Source of the DNA: Paramecium sonneborni
Lineage: Eukaryota > Ciliophora > Oligohymenophorea > Peniculida > Parameciidae
NCBI GenBank assembly: GCA_905182985.1
Contig: CAJJDN010000068.1
Location: forward strand, 271,453-335,452
DNA: 64,000 bases
Direction: 5' to 3'
Positions 28,244 through 42,165 of this stretch are shown here, one piece after another; position 1 is the first letter of the stretch; each line of letters opens with the position of its first letter. The notes under the pieces were generated by a model. The model was not told where the DNA came from. It saw nothing but the letters and a program-made list of their open reading frames with translations, and did not search any database. The position numbers and the translations under genes are program-made.

Positions 28244-28752
28244 ATGTAGATTCACTCTGAATACACTTTTAACTTTGATTGGGAGACTGTAATTAAAGGG
28301 TTCTGGAGGAAATATCCATGCAAAGAATTTGATTTTATCCAATTCAACTAAGTTGTAGATATGATCGTTGACGATGATAATAAAATGTAAATAAAAAGAA
28401 TTGTAAGAACTTTTAAATAGATTTAGGTTTATGCACGCAAATTTGCTATTTGGTGTTTAACATTAGAAGATATCACTTTTGATCTTGAAAACAGAAGTAT
28501 GTAGATGAAAACAAAATTACTTAAATCATGCAAATTTTATCCTAATCTAACAGGTGATGAATCAATCATCTATAAATCAATAGATAATTAACATACTCAT
28601 TATTCTGTACTTTTATTTTATATAAGTAGAAACTTTTATCGAATTTTCATCAAGGTTTTTTTACAAAATTATTATCACAATTCAACAATTCATTTAAAAA
28701 GGGTATAGATGTTGTAGAGGCACGATGTAGAGAGCTTTAAAATAATAAATGA
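28244..28752 (+). CDS. PRELI/MSF1-domain mitochondrial lipid-transfer protein
   Basis: About 162 residues with one 20-nt intron near 28609-28628, TGA 28750-28752. The translation follows the PRELI/Ups pattern: WETVIKGFWRKYP at the start, FDLENRSMQMKTKLL in the centre, and an amphipathic C-terminal helix with FKKGIDVVE. In yeast and animals these proteins shuttle phosphatidic acid or phosphatidylserine across the mitochondrial intermembrane space with an Mdm35/TRIAP1 partner. Reading through the intron instead gives a degraded C-terminus, which supports the splice. The length is slightly below the usual 170-220. Confidence 0.82.
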
Positions 28753-28787
28753 ATAATATTATAATTAACCTATTTATTTGAATTATT

Positions 28788-31700
28788 ATGATGAAATAAA
28801 AGAATCAATAAATTGTCTAAAACAATGACCAATTATAAGTAAACTCAAACTTATCGAACAAATTTTCAAAATAAAATCAATTTAAATAATCCTAACTAAA
28901 TCAAGATGAAGATGATTAGTTATCTATATACTTAAGTAGCAAATATGATCATTCAAAACCGACATTTCTAAGGACTTTTCCATAATAACCTGTTGATTGT
29001 TAAGGAAGCGAAGATTTCATGGCTCCAACTATACTTTCCAATATGATTTCAAACAAAAGTGCAGAATAAATAGCGTTTAAGTCTGAACATAAAAAATAAT
29101 AGTAATAGACTTATCGTTATGAATCTTCAAATATATCTTACTCTTAAGACTCTGTAATCAATTTTTTATTTATCACATTCTTTAGATAAGATCTATTTTG
29201 GAAAGTAGGAAGTACAGATAAATTAATTAAGAGAAAGTCAAAATGATCATAAACTAAATTAAAGTCAAATTATTGAATTTAATACATTATTCAAAATATA
29301 ATGATCCATTATTAACAAAAGAATATAAGGAATGTAAAAATCTATATTCTAATGTATTTAGTATCACCTTTGAAATACCATTATTATACTATGTACATAT
29401 TCCTATCTACTACAATTTCAAATATTCTGACATCTATCTTTATACCTATAATTCAATTTTTTGAGGTTTCAGAATAATTTTAAGTATTTTCTCATGTAAT
29501 ATTTGGATTTAATTTAATAACCATTTTTTAAGATTTATTTTTTCAAAGAGGTCCATATAAGATGTTTCGTGGAATCATCAAAGTTAATTATTAGGATGAA
29601 TCAAAAAAATTCTTAGATACTAGTAGGATGTTACTTTTATTATTCAATAATTTCTTTTAAATTTCTTAGGATGTGAAATTATTAACTATTTTATTAATGA
29701 TGTTTTTATCATTGTTGAGATAGAATGAAATATTTGAAAATATTTATAAATCAACTCATCATTTAATTTTCATTTGTTAGCTTTGGGTGACTGTGATAAT
29801 TTCATTTGCATGTACATATTAAGGTATTGTATTAGAATAAATAGAGTTTTTTATTTTGATGAAGAGATGCCTCTATCTAATAGTATAGTATTGGCTATAT
29901 CTTTGCTTACTCATTGTTCAAATATTTGTAAATTATTTAAAATAATCTACAATTAGCAATAGATATATCTAGTAAGAATTGTTTTTTAATTTCAATTTAT
30001 ATGATTATATCATATGTATGTCTTGCTTATACATCAATGATATTTTATATTTGGTTAAAACCTGATATAGAAATTTAAGAAGAGAAATAGAAATTACTTA
30101 AAGGATTCGTTGAAAGATTTAGAGAAAAATGTGAAAATGATGAATTATTAAGGAGATGTTACTCTTACCTTGAATTTCGAATTGATGTAATAATGATTGT
30201 TTTTACTATTTTTAAGGAAGATTTAAATAAAGCTAAAGATTAACTTACTAAAAAATTGAGTCCAGATTTAGAGGATGAAATAGATTTATCATTGAGATCT
30301 ACCATGATAGATAAAATAGAATTAATGAATAGGTTTTCACCTCATTTTAAATAATAGTTATTATATGAAATAGAATAAGTGTAATTTAATCCTGAAGATA
30401 ACATTATAATAGTATTAAAATTTTTAATAAAAAAAGGAGCATTAAATAGAAGATTTAGGATTATTCTACATTTTAAAAGGCTAAGTGAAAGTTTAATTTT
30501 AAGGTTCTTCTTTTGGAACAACAAATAAAAGAGAAGTAGCAACTTTATAAGAGGGATAAACATTTGGATAATATTCATTTATAACTGGAATTCCATCAAA
30601 CATCAGCATTTTTAGTTCAGGATCAACAATATTAATGAAACTGAAAAGATCGAATTTTACATCCATAATATCTAACTATCCTAATGACAATGAAATATTT
30701 TGCACCATGAAGGATAATGCATTTTATAATTAAAAAATATTTGAATGTTATTATTGCAAAATCAGTGGACATTATATTATTGAATGCAAACATATCTAAT
30801 ACTTTCCATAGAGATTAAATACAATAGAAAAATATTTATATACAGAAAAATAATTCAGATAATAATGGACTAGAAAATATCGTAAATGTTTTGCTTGGTA
30901 AGATCTAAGTTTAAATTAAGATAAGGCAAAATTATACTTTAATAAATAAAGTTAAGAATAAATATCTGAAGAATTACCAGATATTTCGTAATTGCCATAT
31001 TCTGAAAGTAAATATTTTAAATATTTTAGATTAAACATATTAATCTGTCAGTTTTATTAGTAATTCATTAGGTTAAAAAAACTAAAGTCCTGAATAATAT
31101 TAAACATACAGTAATGTAGAGAGTTTTGAATAAATTAATATAGAATAAGAATATTAGGATGAATAAACTATACCTTTTTAAGAAAATTAAGTTAAAAATA
31201 TTCGTAAGAATTCAAATAAGAATACTTTAAAAACTGCTGGATTTGCAGTTGAATAAAATCAAATCAACAATTTATCACTTGTAGAAAAAGATGATAAAGA
31301 CATTTTAAGTCAATTAGAACATTAAATGAATAAAGAAAAAACAATAGTATATTAAACATCTAGAAATTATCATGGAAATAAATTGACTTTTCAATATTAA
31401 AAAGAATAATCACATGATTTAATCAAAACAGATGCTTATTAATAACAATAATCATTAGGAGTTTATTAATAACAATCTAATCTGAAATCATCAATTAGGT
31501 AGACTTCTAATAGATCTAATACTTACTCGAATTCACACTCAAAAGATATTTCAAATAATCCATCTTCAAACTCTAGATAAAATAGATCATTAAGATAATC
31601 TATGTAATCAAGTTAAGATAGAGTAATGGAATAAACAGGTACTAGAAAAGTTAATAGTTCAAGATCTTTAACAGAATAAAATAGGCTCAAGAGTTTAAAG

Positions 31701-32014
31701 TCTGGAACTAAGAGCACTCCAAATTAAATGTCTTAATTCCAAGCTTTAACAAGTCCTGAAGTAAATTAAATTTATAAAATTAGAATTAAGGATATTACTT
31801 GAATGACATATTATTTAATAAATTCGAAAAAATGTGTGAATTCAAGATTTATAATCCTCATAATAATTACAATCTAGTTATAAATAGATATACAAAATAT
31901 ATTGAATCAATGAGAAGCAACCATTTTAATAGAAAAAAACATTTAGGCACTCAATCCTATTCTATTAGATGTTTTGTTGCTTCTAAAATTAGAAAAGTTA
32001 AAAAGTTACTTTGA
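28788..32014 (+). CDS. CNG/HCN-type channel-like protein, altered pore
   Basis: About 990 residues after at least seven introns. The N-terminal 160 residues are Gln/Asn/Ser-rich. Then comes a six-segment membrane domain: S1 around YYTMYIFLSTTISNILTSIF, S2 around FSHVIFGFNLITIF, S3-S5, a pore-helix-like NSIVLAISLLT, S6 around MIISYVCLAY, then a C-linker (ERFREKCENDELLRR) and a cyclic-nucleotide-binding fold (about 30360-30700). A zinc-knuckle CX2CX4HX4C lies at 30746-30787, followed by a long polar tail. Family members are voltage- or nucleotide-gated cation channels. Two departures: the TVGYGD filter is replaced by THCSNI, and the binding cassette reads FGQYSFITGIPSN, without the usual Glu and Arg. 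The frame is otherwise fully open. Confidence 0.82.
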
Positions 32015-32254
32015 ACTTTAAATTTATTTGTTTGCTTATTTAACTATTAATTTCAGATTAAAATAAAATAGTTCTTAATATATAAAAATAAATAAAATAG
32101 GTTAATGTCCTTGCAATATAATTATATTTGTTGTGAATAATAATATATAAAATTTGTTAGGTTGTGTTAATAGAATCTAGAATAATAGTTTTTCAAATTT
32201 TAATATTTGAATTGTTGAATTAATCTATAGATATATATAAAATTAATTATATTT

Positions 32255-35181
32255 ATGCTACAAAAGAACGTAGTTTAGTATCTTCTGAAAGAACTTTAAA
32301 TATATTTGGCCCTTCTATTAGGTATTGTTTGTTGATAAAATAGGATTCTATTAATCTTAAGGATTAGATTCAATTTTACCAATAATTTTGAATTCAATCA
32401 TTGAAATAATTTACCTGCTTTTAAAATATAAGAATAATGAACATATAAAATAGATTTGGAGATTAAAAATGATCTTTATTTTGATACAAATTTCAATGAA
32501 TATAGAGATGTGTTAATTTTGTTTGATAATTGTACATTTGATTGAAGATATTACTATTTAAACATTTATATTAAGCACAGTGTTTCTTATAAATATGATA
32601 TAGGAATAAGAAAATAATTATGTAACAGAAATCCCATTCAATTTGTTATATTTTTTTAATGTAATATATTTGATTGGATTGATGTTTACAAAGTGGTAAT
32701 CAGTAAAATGTAGTGAGGTTTATTTAGAGTAAACTTTTAAGTAGAAATCATTAGAAAGTATGGAAATAGTTATAATAAAAAATTATAGTAAAGGAATCAA
32801 TAAATAATAGAGATTTGATAAGCAAATCAAATTAATAGTAATCAGTTAGTTAAGAAATAAATGCAATAAAAATGGAATGCAATGAAGATGAATTAATTTT
32901 ATAGAATGTAGCTTGGATTTAGAATTAGTCTGCTTTAATTTATAATAAGAAGCTAAACATAGTTTATTAGAATATATTTTTAGGGAAATTGCTGAAGTAA
33001 TCTAATTTAGATGAATAATAAACACAATAATAATCAAAGCCAGATTATGAAGAATTGTTTTTAGATTGTCAAATATTAGTAGGGAGCAAAGAGTTATTGG
33101 AAATAAATAGCAATAATAATGATTAATCTGTAAATAGCGAGTAAATAATAAAATAAATAATTAAAAGTGGTTCATTTTTACTAAATAGAGTGAATGATTA
33201 TCTTAAATGCCGGATGAAGTCAATTCTAACAATCAGAGATTTGAGTTTGATGATGCAAAATGAGATAGATAAGTAGTTTACTTGGAATTAAAGAGATGGC
33301 GACCGAGTATGGTGACATTGTTTAAATTGAGAAGCGAGGTGTTCGATTTTGAGAATATCCAAATCAAGGCATTTGTAAATAAGGTCAATGAATCCACCTA
33401 TCTTATTTTCCTTTTTGAGTAGCAGCCTCCTTAAAGAAAAAAAGATGATACTTCTTAACCTATCATCAATATATTTTCGACTTTTGTGCATGAATCTGTA
33501 AGCTATATAAATTGTATTTTAACTCTAATTCTACTCACATAACATGAACATGAAAATAATAATAAGATATCTTTAAAATAACATTATTATTATATGCCTA
33601 TGAGGATGATGAGTTTAAGATATATACTATTTGTTAATAGTATGAGAGATTATATCTTTTATATATAAAACTAACTATTTTTAAGAATTTCAGCATTCAA
33701 AGTCAATGATTTGATTGATGAATTATTATTAGTTTATGAAGATAACTTAAAAATAAGAGATGTAAATTTAACAACATCTATAGATTTAAGTGATAATAAT
33801 CAAGTTATATTTACTGATTTAGATAGAGTAAATAAATTATTATTAATTAGTTAAAATAAATATTGGCATGTTTATTATCTTATTGTTTAAAATATACAAC
33901 TGCTTCTTAATTGAAATTAGATATCAAAAGTTATACTGTAAGTGGTATTATGGTATCATTTAAAGACAGTATGATAGCTAAAGATGATAATATGAGAAAA
34001 TCAATAACTAATTTAGTTAGACTTCTTAATTCAACTTTAAAAATGTCTTCATTTTATGATGTTGATTTGAATAATCCATTAGAATTATAAATTTGTGTTA
34101 TTCTATGTTGGTAATTATCTGGTACATTCAAAAGAGGTCTAGAATTTTTGTATGATAGTTAAGGATATGGTACTTTTACTTTTGTAATTGAATCATAAAC
34201 AAATCAATAAAGAATGCAATCTCGTTAAGATACAGGTCCAATTAAAATATTAGGTTAGAGAAAATATTATGAAACATCATTATCTCTATTATTAGCTTAA
34301 GATAGTAGTGGTTATAGAGAAGAATCTAAGTAATTATCTACATTTACTATTAAGGTATATTTCATTGACATAATTATCTAAATAATTTTCTATGAAACCT
34401 GGAGATCCTTTTGATGTATAAAGTGCCTATTTCTCATAAATTTCAAGAATTAAATAAGATTCTTCTAATTCTAAATAAGTTTAAAATTCTGGATCTGTTC
34501 CTAAACAATCTAAAGAATAGAGTAATAGTTTTTCTGGTACTTGGAAATAAGGTTTTCCTGATACTATTTAATAACCTTATAATAAGAAGACTAGAAATGA
34601 TAGAAATGAAAAAAGTGATTCTTAACATGATTCAATGAAAACACATTCTAATTTTGATTTTGGAGTTGAATAAAGTAATCCATCTATTCATCTTCCAGAA
34701 TTAACACCAAAATTATTATCATCAGTTATTAAATATAGATTAAGATTAACTTGTTGTTCAAAGGTTTTAATTGTAGATAATGATCATTATAGTGTTTTCT
34801 CATTATAAAAAGTCTTAGAAAAATACAATATTAAATGTGATAAAGCTTTTAATGGAATTGAAGCTTAAAAATTAATATAGAATAAACAAATTAAACCATG
34901 TCATTGTGGCAATAAGTCTTATCTATTATTTTTTATAGAATTTTATTTACCAGTAAAAAACAATTAAATTATTTTAGATTTTATCAGGAATAGAATTAGT
35001 GAAATCACTAAAAGAATAAATGAGAAATAGTTTGATAGATAAAGGTTATGTGATAGTAATAGCAACATTTGTAGATCTGAATTCTAAATTAGAGTGTTTT
35101 AAGAGTGGCGCAGATTATTTTATAGCAAAACCATTTGATTTAATAGATATTGGAGCAGCAGTTTAATATTTAGATTTTTGA
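32255..35181 (+). CDS. Hybrid histidine-kinase-like pseudoenzyme
   Basis: About 925 residues after at least six introns of 22-25 nt, TGA 35179-35181. Order: hydrophobic N-terminus with several membrane segments (32255-32700), a PAS-like stretch (NVAWIQNQSALIYN), a dimerisation helix with the His box as FVHESVSYINCI (His codon 33489-33491), an ATPase-like domain (about 33720-34180), a Ser/Asn-rich linker, and a receiver domain (about 34745-35175). The receiver keeps VLIVDND and IAKPF. The expected ATPase signatures are changed: the N-box reads CLLSYCLKYT, the DxGxG box KDSMIA, and the GLGL box PLELQI. The receiver phospho-Asp is Glu (34938-34940). It looks like a maintained signalling scaffold, not a working kinase. 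Confidence 0.82.
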
Positions 35182-35195
35182 TAGTTAATTATAAA

Positions 35196-36470
<1,275 letters not shown>

Positions 36471-36554
36471 CAATTAAATTTATTAAACTTTACTATTTAT
36501 ATTATATTTTTCTATTAATCTTTTATTAACATATCAAAATTATTATTAAAACAA

Positions 36555-37142
36555 TCAATTTAACTTCATACTCTTGCTTCTTAGTAAATTATTTAATATC
36601 TATCTTTCTTCATTTTCTTTTTCAATCTCATAATATTCACAAAAATACTAATAATTTTAAAAAGCCACCACCTTCTTCAGATTTTTTACAAAAGATAAAA
36701 GTTCATCAAAATCTTCGTTATATAATAAAAATTCTGCTAATTGATAATTCTACCTTTAATTAATTAATTATATTTGCTAATCATTCAATTTATAAAGATT
36801 AAAATCATATTTTTCAATAATTGTTTTTACTTTTAAAGGAAAAGTGAATTTAGCTTTTCTCCAAGGAGGTAATTCTAAAGTTATCATATCAAAAAGTAAT
36901 TCAACACAAAAAAGATTATTACCATTTAACTTTTCAACACAAGCATACATTCCTTTATTCTCCAAATTTGATTTTAACGTATTTAAATTAACATTTTCTA
37001 ATTTTGGAAGCTATATTCTTTATGGATTTTACATTTATCTCATATACTAATCATCATCCTTCTTATCAAAATAATTTAATAATGCAGGAGCACAATCAAT
37101 AAATAATTTATTGAAATACCTATTGACTAATCTAAATTCCAT
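36555..37142 (-). CDS. Intronless 195-residue protein, unknown
   Basis: A single open frame from ATG (37140-37142) to TGA (36555-36557). The translation is balanced and hydrophilic, helical at the N-terminus (MEFRLVNRYFNKLF), with a central TLELPPWRKAKFTFPLKVK stretch and a charged helical C-terminus. ELP.W followed by a basic beta-strand is reminiscent of GINS subunits (Psf2/Psf3) and the size fits, but similarity is too weak to call. It lies 40 bp from a divergent small ORF and 84 bp upstream of PTEN on the same strand. Confidence 0.68.
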
Positions 37143-37182
37143 AATTTCTTTTGATCTCAAAAATACTACAATATTATAAAAA

Positions 37183-37392
37183 ATGGCTTTATTAAAATAT
37201 TTCAAGACTTACTATTTAGGCAAACCTTATTATTTTTATTATTAGCCATTCTTAAACTATTTTAAACCTTCCTTATTCTTAATTGTATTATTTTACTGTT
37301 AACCAATGTTCTTAGGTACTTACTTAAACATAAAAGTTTTTAATAAAAGAAATTAATTCCAAAAGAATAAGATATGCTATCATAAACCCTGA
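37183..37392 (+). CDS. Possible 69-residue single-pass membrane protein
   Basis: Open frame with basic start (MALLKYFKTYYLGK), a hydrophobic core (PSLFLIVLFYCQPMFLG) and a basic tail, ending at TGA 37390-37392. The pattern fits tiny mitochondrial membrane subunits. It starts 40 bp from the divergent gene at 37142. Short length makes this uncertain. Confidence 0.42.
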
Positions 37393-37561
37393 GAGATTCT
37401 GATCAAATTTAAAATGAAATCAAACCAAATTTATTATATTATAAATATAAGAATTGAATTTTTGTGACGTAACAATATAAATTCATTATAATCTGATTCA
37501 TTATGAAGAATCTTATAAGATTAAATATTACGATAATAATAATTATCATTAAAGAATATAA

Positions 37562-38336
37562 TCAGATTTCGAAATTACAACAAAAAAAAAATTTCTACCA
37601 GAAAGATTTTTAATCCTTTGGATTTTCATCTTTAAACTTTGTAATTGGTAACTAAACATTTTAATTTTATTGAGTAATATAATGAAAGTCTAATTTTGTC
37701 ACTTTGAGAGCAAATTATGTAATATTTGTTTATCCTAATTAAGTTTTATCAGAAAAAGCTTTATTGAATATTAAATAATAAAATACCTGGAAAATCTTCA
37801 TTTGGTTTTCCACTTTTTTTTTTTGGAATGTACAATTCATAATGGAGTGATCCATCTTCAGTGAAGGGGGAATGAATATAATCATGTTAGAAATTGAATT
37901 CTTTTATAACTAACACAATAAAATCAGAGATTAAAGTTTCTTGTGTTGCTGATACAACAATTTCATACTTGTTATCAATATTTTCATCATACCAAAATAC
38001 ATTGTATAGATTTGGTTTTCCAAATTAATGACTCTAATAATAGACATATGAATAGAATGATTACTTCTTCATAAATGATTTAAATAGGTTCTACACAGGA
38101 TTGAGACCCTCTTCTTTAAAAAGGAATATGATTTAGTTATAATAAGCTTTCTATAAATTATAGTTATTAGAATTACTTTGAGTTCTTTTTAATTTAAAAT
38201 TTTTAGAATTATCTTATAACATAGCTATGTTTGCGTTACTTTATTTGGATTATGTAGATGTTGATTATTCTATACTAGATAGTTTATCATCAATAATGAG
38301 ATCAAACTATTCATCCTTTTCGCATAGTTATTTCAT
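37562..38336 (-). CDS. Hypothetical protein, about 248 residues
   Basis: ATG 38334-38336 and TGA 37562-37564 with one 28-nt intron around 37750-37780. The N-terminus is Asn/Ser/Gln-rich. The middle is a mixed helix/strand stretch (YSYVYYQSHQFGKPNLYNVFWYDE is split between lines of the domain) ending with KSFWQKFFFCCNF. No signal, membrane segment or known motif. The two adjacent Cys near the C-terminus could be lipidated, which is speculation. Confidence 0.6.
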
Positions 38337-38410
38337 TCAACTTAGTTAATATTTAGAAAATTATTTGTAAAATAAATATAATTCAATAATAAATAATTTA
38401 TACTAAATAA

Positions 38411-39101
38411 ATGGATTTAAATTGTAGAGTGAAATGTGCTTGTGTGATAAATTTAAGTACATTCAGCAAACATGGAATCTTATCATTGGTAGCTGAAAAT
38501 CCTGTATTCATAAATGATTTGTAATAAGAAGCTTAATTATTATATTAACAAATTTCGAATTAACAAGATTAATAAAACATCCCCTCTTTACCTGTTTAAA
38601 AGATTTATTCATAATCAGGAGCTTGGTATTGTTCATTAAAGAACAATATAGTAATTAGCCTATTAGTTACATCTTCATATCCAATGCCTAGTGCAATGCG
38701 ATTGTTAAAATAAATTGAAGAAATATTAAAAAAGTAAATTTAAAGTGGAAAATATGAATTTCATCCTTTAGAACCAAATGTGAGACATGTATTTTTATTT
38801 TATTACAAATTAGCTATTAACATAATATGATAGAGATCCTTTTACGGATGATAAAATAGAAATAACTTGTAAATCTGTTGATTCTATCCAAGGATTAATG
38901 GAAGAAAACATAAGGAAGTTTTAAATGAATCAAGAATAACTACATGTTATTCATCACAAGAGTGCAGATATATCTCAAATGGCAGTTTAATTTTAAAAAA
39001 GTGCAGCAACTGTAAACACTAAATAAAATTGGGTCATTTACGTAGCAATTGGAATATTCACTACAATTGTTGTTGGAGTAATAATTTACATTTTCATATG
39101 A
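38411..39101 (+). CDS. R-SNARE (synaptobrevin/VAMP-like), substituted zero layer
   Basis: About 220 residues with one 25-nt intron near 38779-38803. An N-terminal longin-like domain (about 120 residues) is followed by a SNARE coiled coil in perfect heptad register (IQGLMEENIRKF...QMAVQFQKSA), a Trp before the membrane, and a C-terminal anchor (VAIGIFTTIVVGVIIYIFI) ending at TGA. This is the layout of VAMP7-type R-SNAREs that drive vesicle fusion. The central ionic layer, normally Arg, is Asn here (codon 38928-38930, within KFQMNQEQL). I recall deviations at this layer being reported for some Paramecium synaptobrevins, which I cannot check. Confidence 0.85.
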
Positions 39102-39135
39102 TAATAAATTTTAGTATATAAACTATCTATCAATA

Positions 39136-40885
39136 TCATTTTGCTGTATGTAATCTAATATACCCAGGTTCTGTAGGATTTCGAAATTACTTTACAGAAG
39201 AGGTTTTCCCGATATTTGTACTTTGAGTGACATTCTGAAAGGAATGCAAGAATGATGTTGTAACATGGCTATTTGATTAAACTTCTTTTGAATTACTTAT
39301 TGAATGAGCATTTTTATATTTCAGTAGTTCTAAATTTGTTTCAATTAAGAAATCTTTTAAATCTGGTCTTCTATTAAGAATACTTTTAGATGGTTATTAT
39401 TTAACAATTCTCTTTAATTATTTAGAGACTCTTAATTTAGCTCCTGAAATGCCAGGATCTGATTCACTATATTTTAAAAAGCAACTTTCGCATATAAGAA
39501 CAGATTTTATTAAAAATGCATCATTGACTTTTAATTATTAAAATAGTTGCACTGTTAAATGTGGATAAAGCTTTAAAATAAGCGGTGGAATATGTGAATG
39601 TATATCTCTAAGATGACCTTCACATTATTAAAAGGATTTAGGTTTAATTATTTCAATATTATTAACAAGTGGATGTTGATTTGAATCTTAATCAAAATGC
39701 TTCATTATATACTCATAAGTCAAATGGTATAAATCTAAATAATATTATGAAATATTTCACCTTTTTATTAACATAAAACTCCACACTCAAAACATTCAAT
39801 GTCTTTAATTAAAGCTACTGGATGCATAGTATTTACTGTGAGCATATTCTTTATTGAATGAGGTTTCTAAAAATTCGTATTAAATGGAATTGGTGTATTA
39901 TTTTTCTTAACATTAGTATTACCCCATAAAGGTTTATACAACTTTATTTATGATTAGGCTTCTCCTTATAATCTTATTGAGGAAGAATATAAGAACCATA
40001 CTTTATTATTCTATCATAGATTCATTATTAAATACTTAGTCTGCTTTAAAATAAAAAACTATTCTAGATAGATTTGTTTATCCATAGCTTAAATTCGTAA
40101 TCTTCTAAACTATCATCTAACATTGTTTTCTTATCTCTTATGAAATTTCCTTACCTCTTAAAGGAATCACTCGAGAGTAAGCTTCACCTCCATCAAAGGT
40201 TGTGCATCTTTCTATTATAGATAATATTTTTACCATAAGGATCATATGACATATCATATAAATCTCGATTGTTTTGTTTCTTTGATAATATGCACACTGA
40301 AGGACTCCAAATTGCTTATATCAATGATTCATGATATCCTAATGGTTCTATAAACTTTTATAATATCCCAGAAGGTGGTTTATTTGGAGAATTTACAAAC
40401 TCTGGAAACATTTGTTTCGTTAGATAATATATGCATATCTTTTCATCAAAGTCTAACGGTGGCTTAGCTTTTTTTTATTGATTTGGAAACGATTTCTCCT
40501 CTTTTGGATCAGGATGATTATATTTTTAAGGGTATATATAGTATGCAATGACTTATCCATTTGGTTTATCACCTTAACAAAAATGTCTAATTAGATTTTC
40601 AGATTTTCTAGCTTCAGATTTCTTAGTCATAATCTCACCTTCCTTACTTGTAAAGTACCAAACCTAATTTAAGATTAGTTTTACTTAAGGAACTCCATTT
40701 TTATAAATTAAAGTATCTGGTATTCTTATCTGAAAAGACTCTTTCAATAAAGATTCATCTTTAAACCATAAAAAATGATATATGTTGTATGAAACTCCAT
40801 TTGTATTTGTTATCATTTCCAAATTATTTATTTTCAAAGAATAAATTATATTAATATAAGTTATTAGAATAATTATGTCAATCAT
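39136..40885 (-). CDS. Hypothetical Cys/His-rich protein
   Basis: Roughly 550 residues after several short introns, TGA 39136-39138. The first Met taken (40883-40885) gives a hydrophobic signal-like start (MIDIIILITYINIIYS), but a later Met at MITNTNGVS is possible. The central part is charged and mixed. The C-terminal third carries spaced Cys/His pairs (ECFECG, CEGHLRDIHSH, LICESCF) that could bind zinc, then a Ser/Lys-rich tail. I do not recognise a family. Several joins were inferred from frame only. Confidence 0.55.
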
Positions 40886-41241
40886 CTTTATAAAAAATCG
40901 AAAAAATCAAAATTTATTGTTGAAGATTATATTTCTTAGATAGAACATTAAATTTTAAAAAAACTTTATGGCTTTATTGATCCATAAATTTCTTCAAAAT
41001 TAAATTTCATAGACAATTTTAAACTAAAAATTGATATAATATTTTTGGATTAAATAAAGCTAACTTTTTGTAATAATAATAATAATTGTAGAAAATAACT
41101 TTAATGAAATTGTTTTAAATTTTTATTAATGTATTTTGAGCTCATAATTATATATGCTCAATAACATTCAATTCTGTTTTTTTTTTATTTATATATTTTT
41201 ATTGTTAACATAAACAGTAATTTATTTAAAATAAATTATAC
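40886..41241. other. 356-bp divergent spacer
   Basis: A-rich and T-rich tracts only, including a TAA-repeat around 41073-41088. Upstream region of two divergent genes. No element identified. Confidence 0.45.
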
Positions 41242-42120
41242 ATGAATTTAAAGAATTCTTAACAACATAAAAAGTCTTAGACTAGCTACTTAAATTATAT
41301 GCTCGACGCTCGTTTATCTAAAATAAGATAAAAAACAACAATAAAATTCAAAGAAAATGAAAGTAAATTTGATGATGATCGCTTCCAACTAAAAACAGAT
41401 ATTAGTGATTCTCATAATTGTTAAAATTGTTAATAACAATTATTGATAATAAATGAATTAAAGGCATAAATTTTAGAATGCTAGAAATAGATTGATATTT
41501 TACATATAGAGAAGGATATAATACAAAAAAAGGAAGAATAGACGATAAAGTTACTGATTTAGGAAATTGAAAAAGCAAAGTTAGATTAAAAGAGATGTTC
41601 TACTGAGTTACAGCATTCATTAATATAATTTGCAAATGAAAACTTTTATAAATAGAACTAAACTCTATCATTTTAAGATAGATCAGAGGAAACTTCAATT
41701 TTGAATATTCAACTAAAATAAATAAAGGAATAAAATGCAAATTATGCTGAACTTTTACATTAATAATATGAATTCTCAATAAATATAAATATTAAATTCG
41801 CATAATTATCAAACTCTTTAAATACTTTAATAACGTTGATTTAAAAATACACAAGAATAATAACTCATATATAAATGCAAAGTTCACCTTAGTTAGATTT
41901 GTTACTTCCTAACCCACTTGAAGACAATGTGAAATAGGATGAGCAATAACAATTACTTTTTATAGATTTACATGACATGACAACAAAAATTTAATAGATT
42001 TAGATTGGGTCTTTAATGGATGTTTAATAAAAATTAGAAACCTTGATTTAATTGGTAGCTGATTATTTATCTTAAGCATAAAGAATAGCAATAAATGATA
42101 TGAGTAAAATAATTGTGTGA
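41242..42120 (+). CDS. Coiled-coil protein, intronless
   Basis: Single open frame of 292 codons ending in TGA 42118-42120. Gln, Lys, Glu and Leu dominate, giving almost continuous helix with heptad-like Leu/Ile spacing from residue 70 on (e.g. KEEQTIKLLIQEIEKAKL). A CQNCQQ motif sits near residue 65. Probably a structural or cytoskeletal element; no specific family recognised. Confidence 0.62.
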
Positions 42121-42165
42121 TTATATATATATATACTAATGATGTGGGTATAAAAATAATAATAA

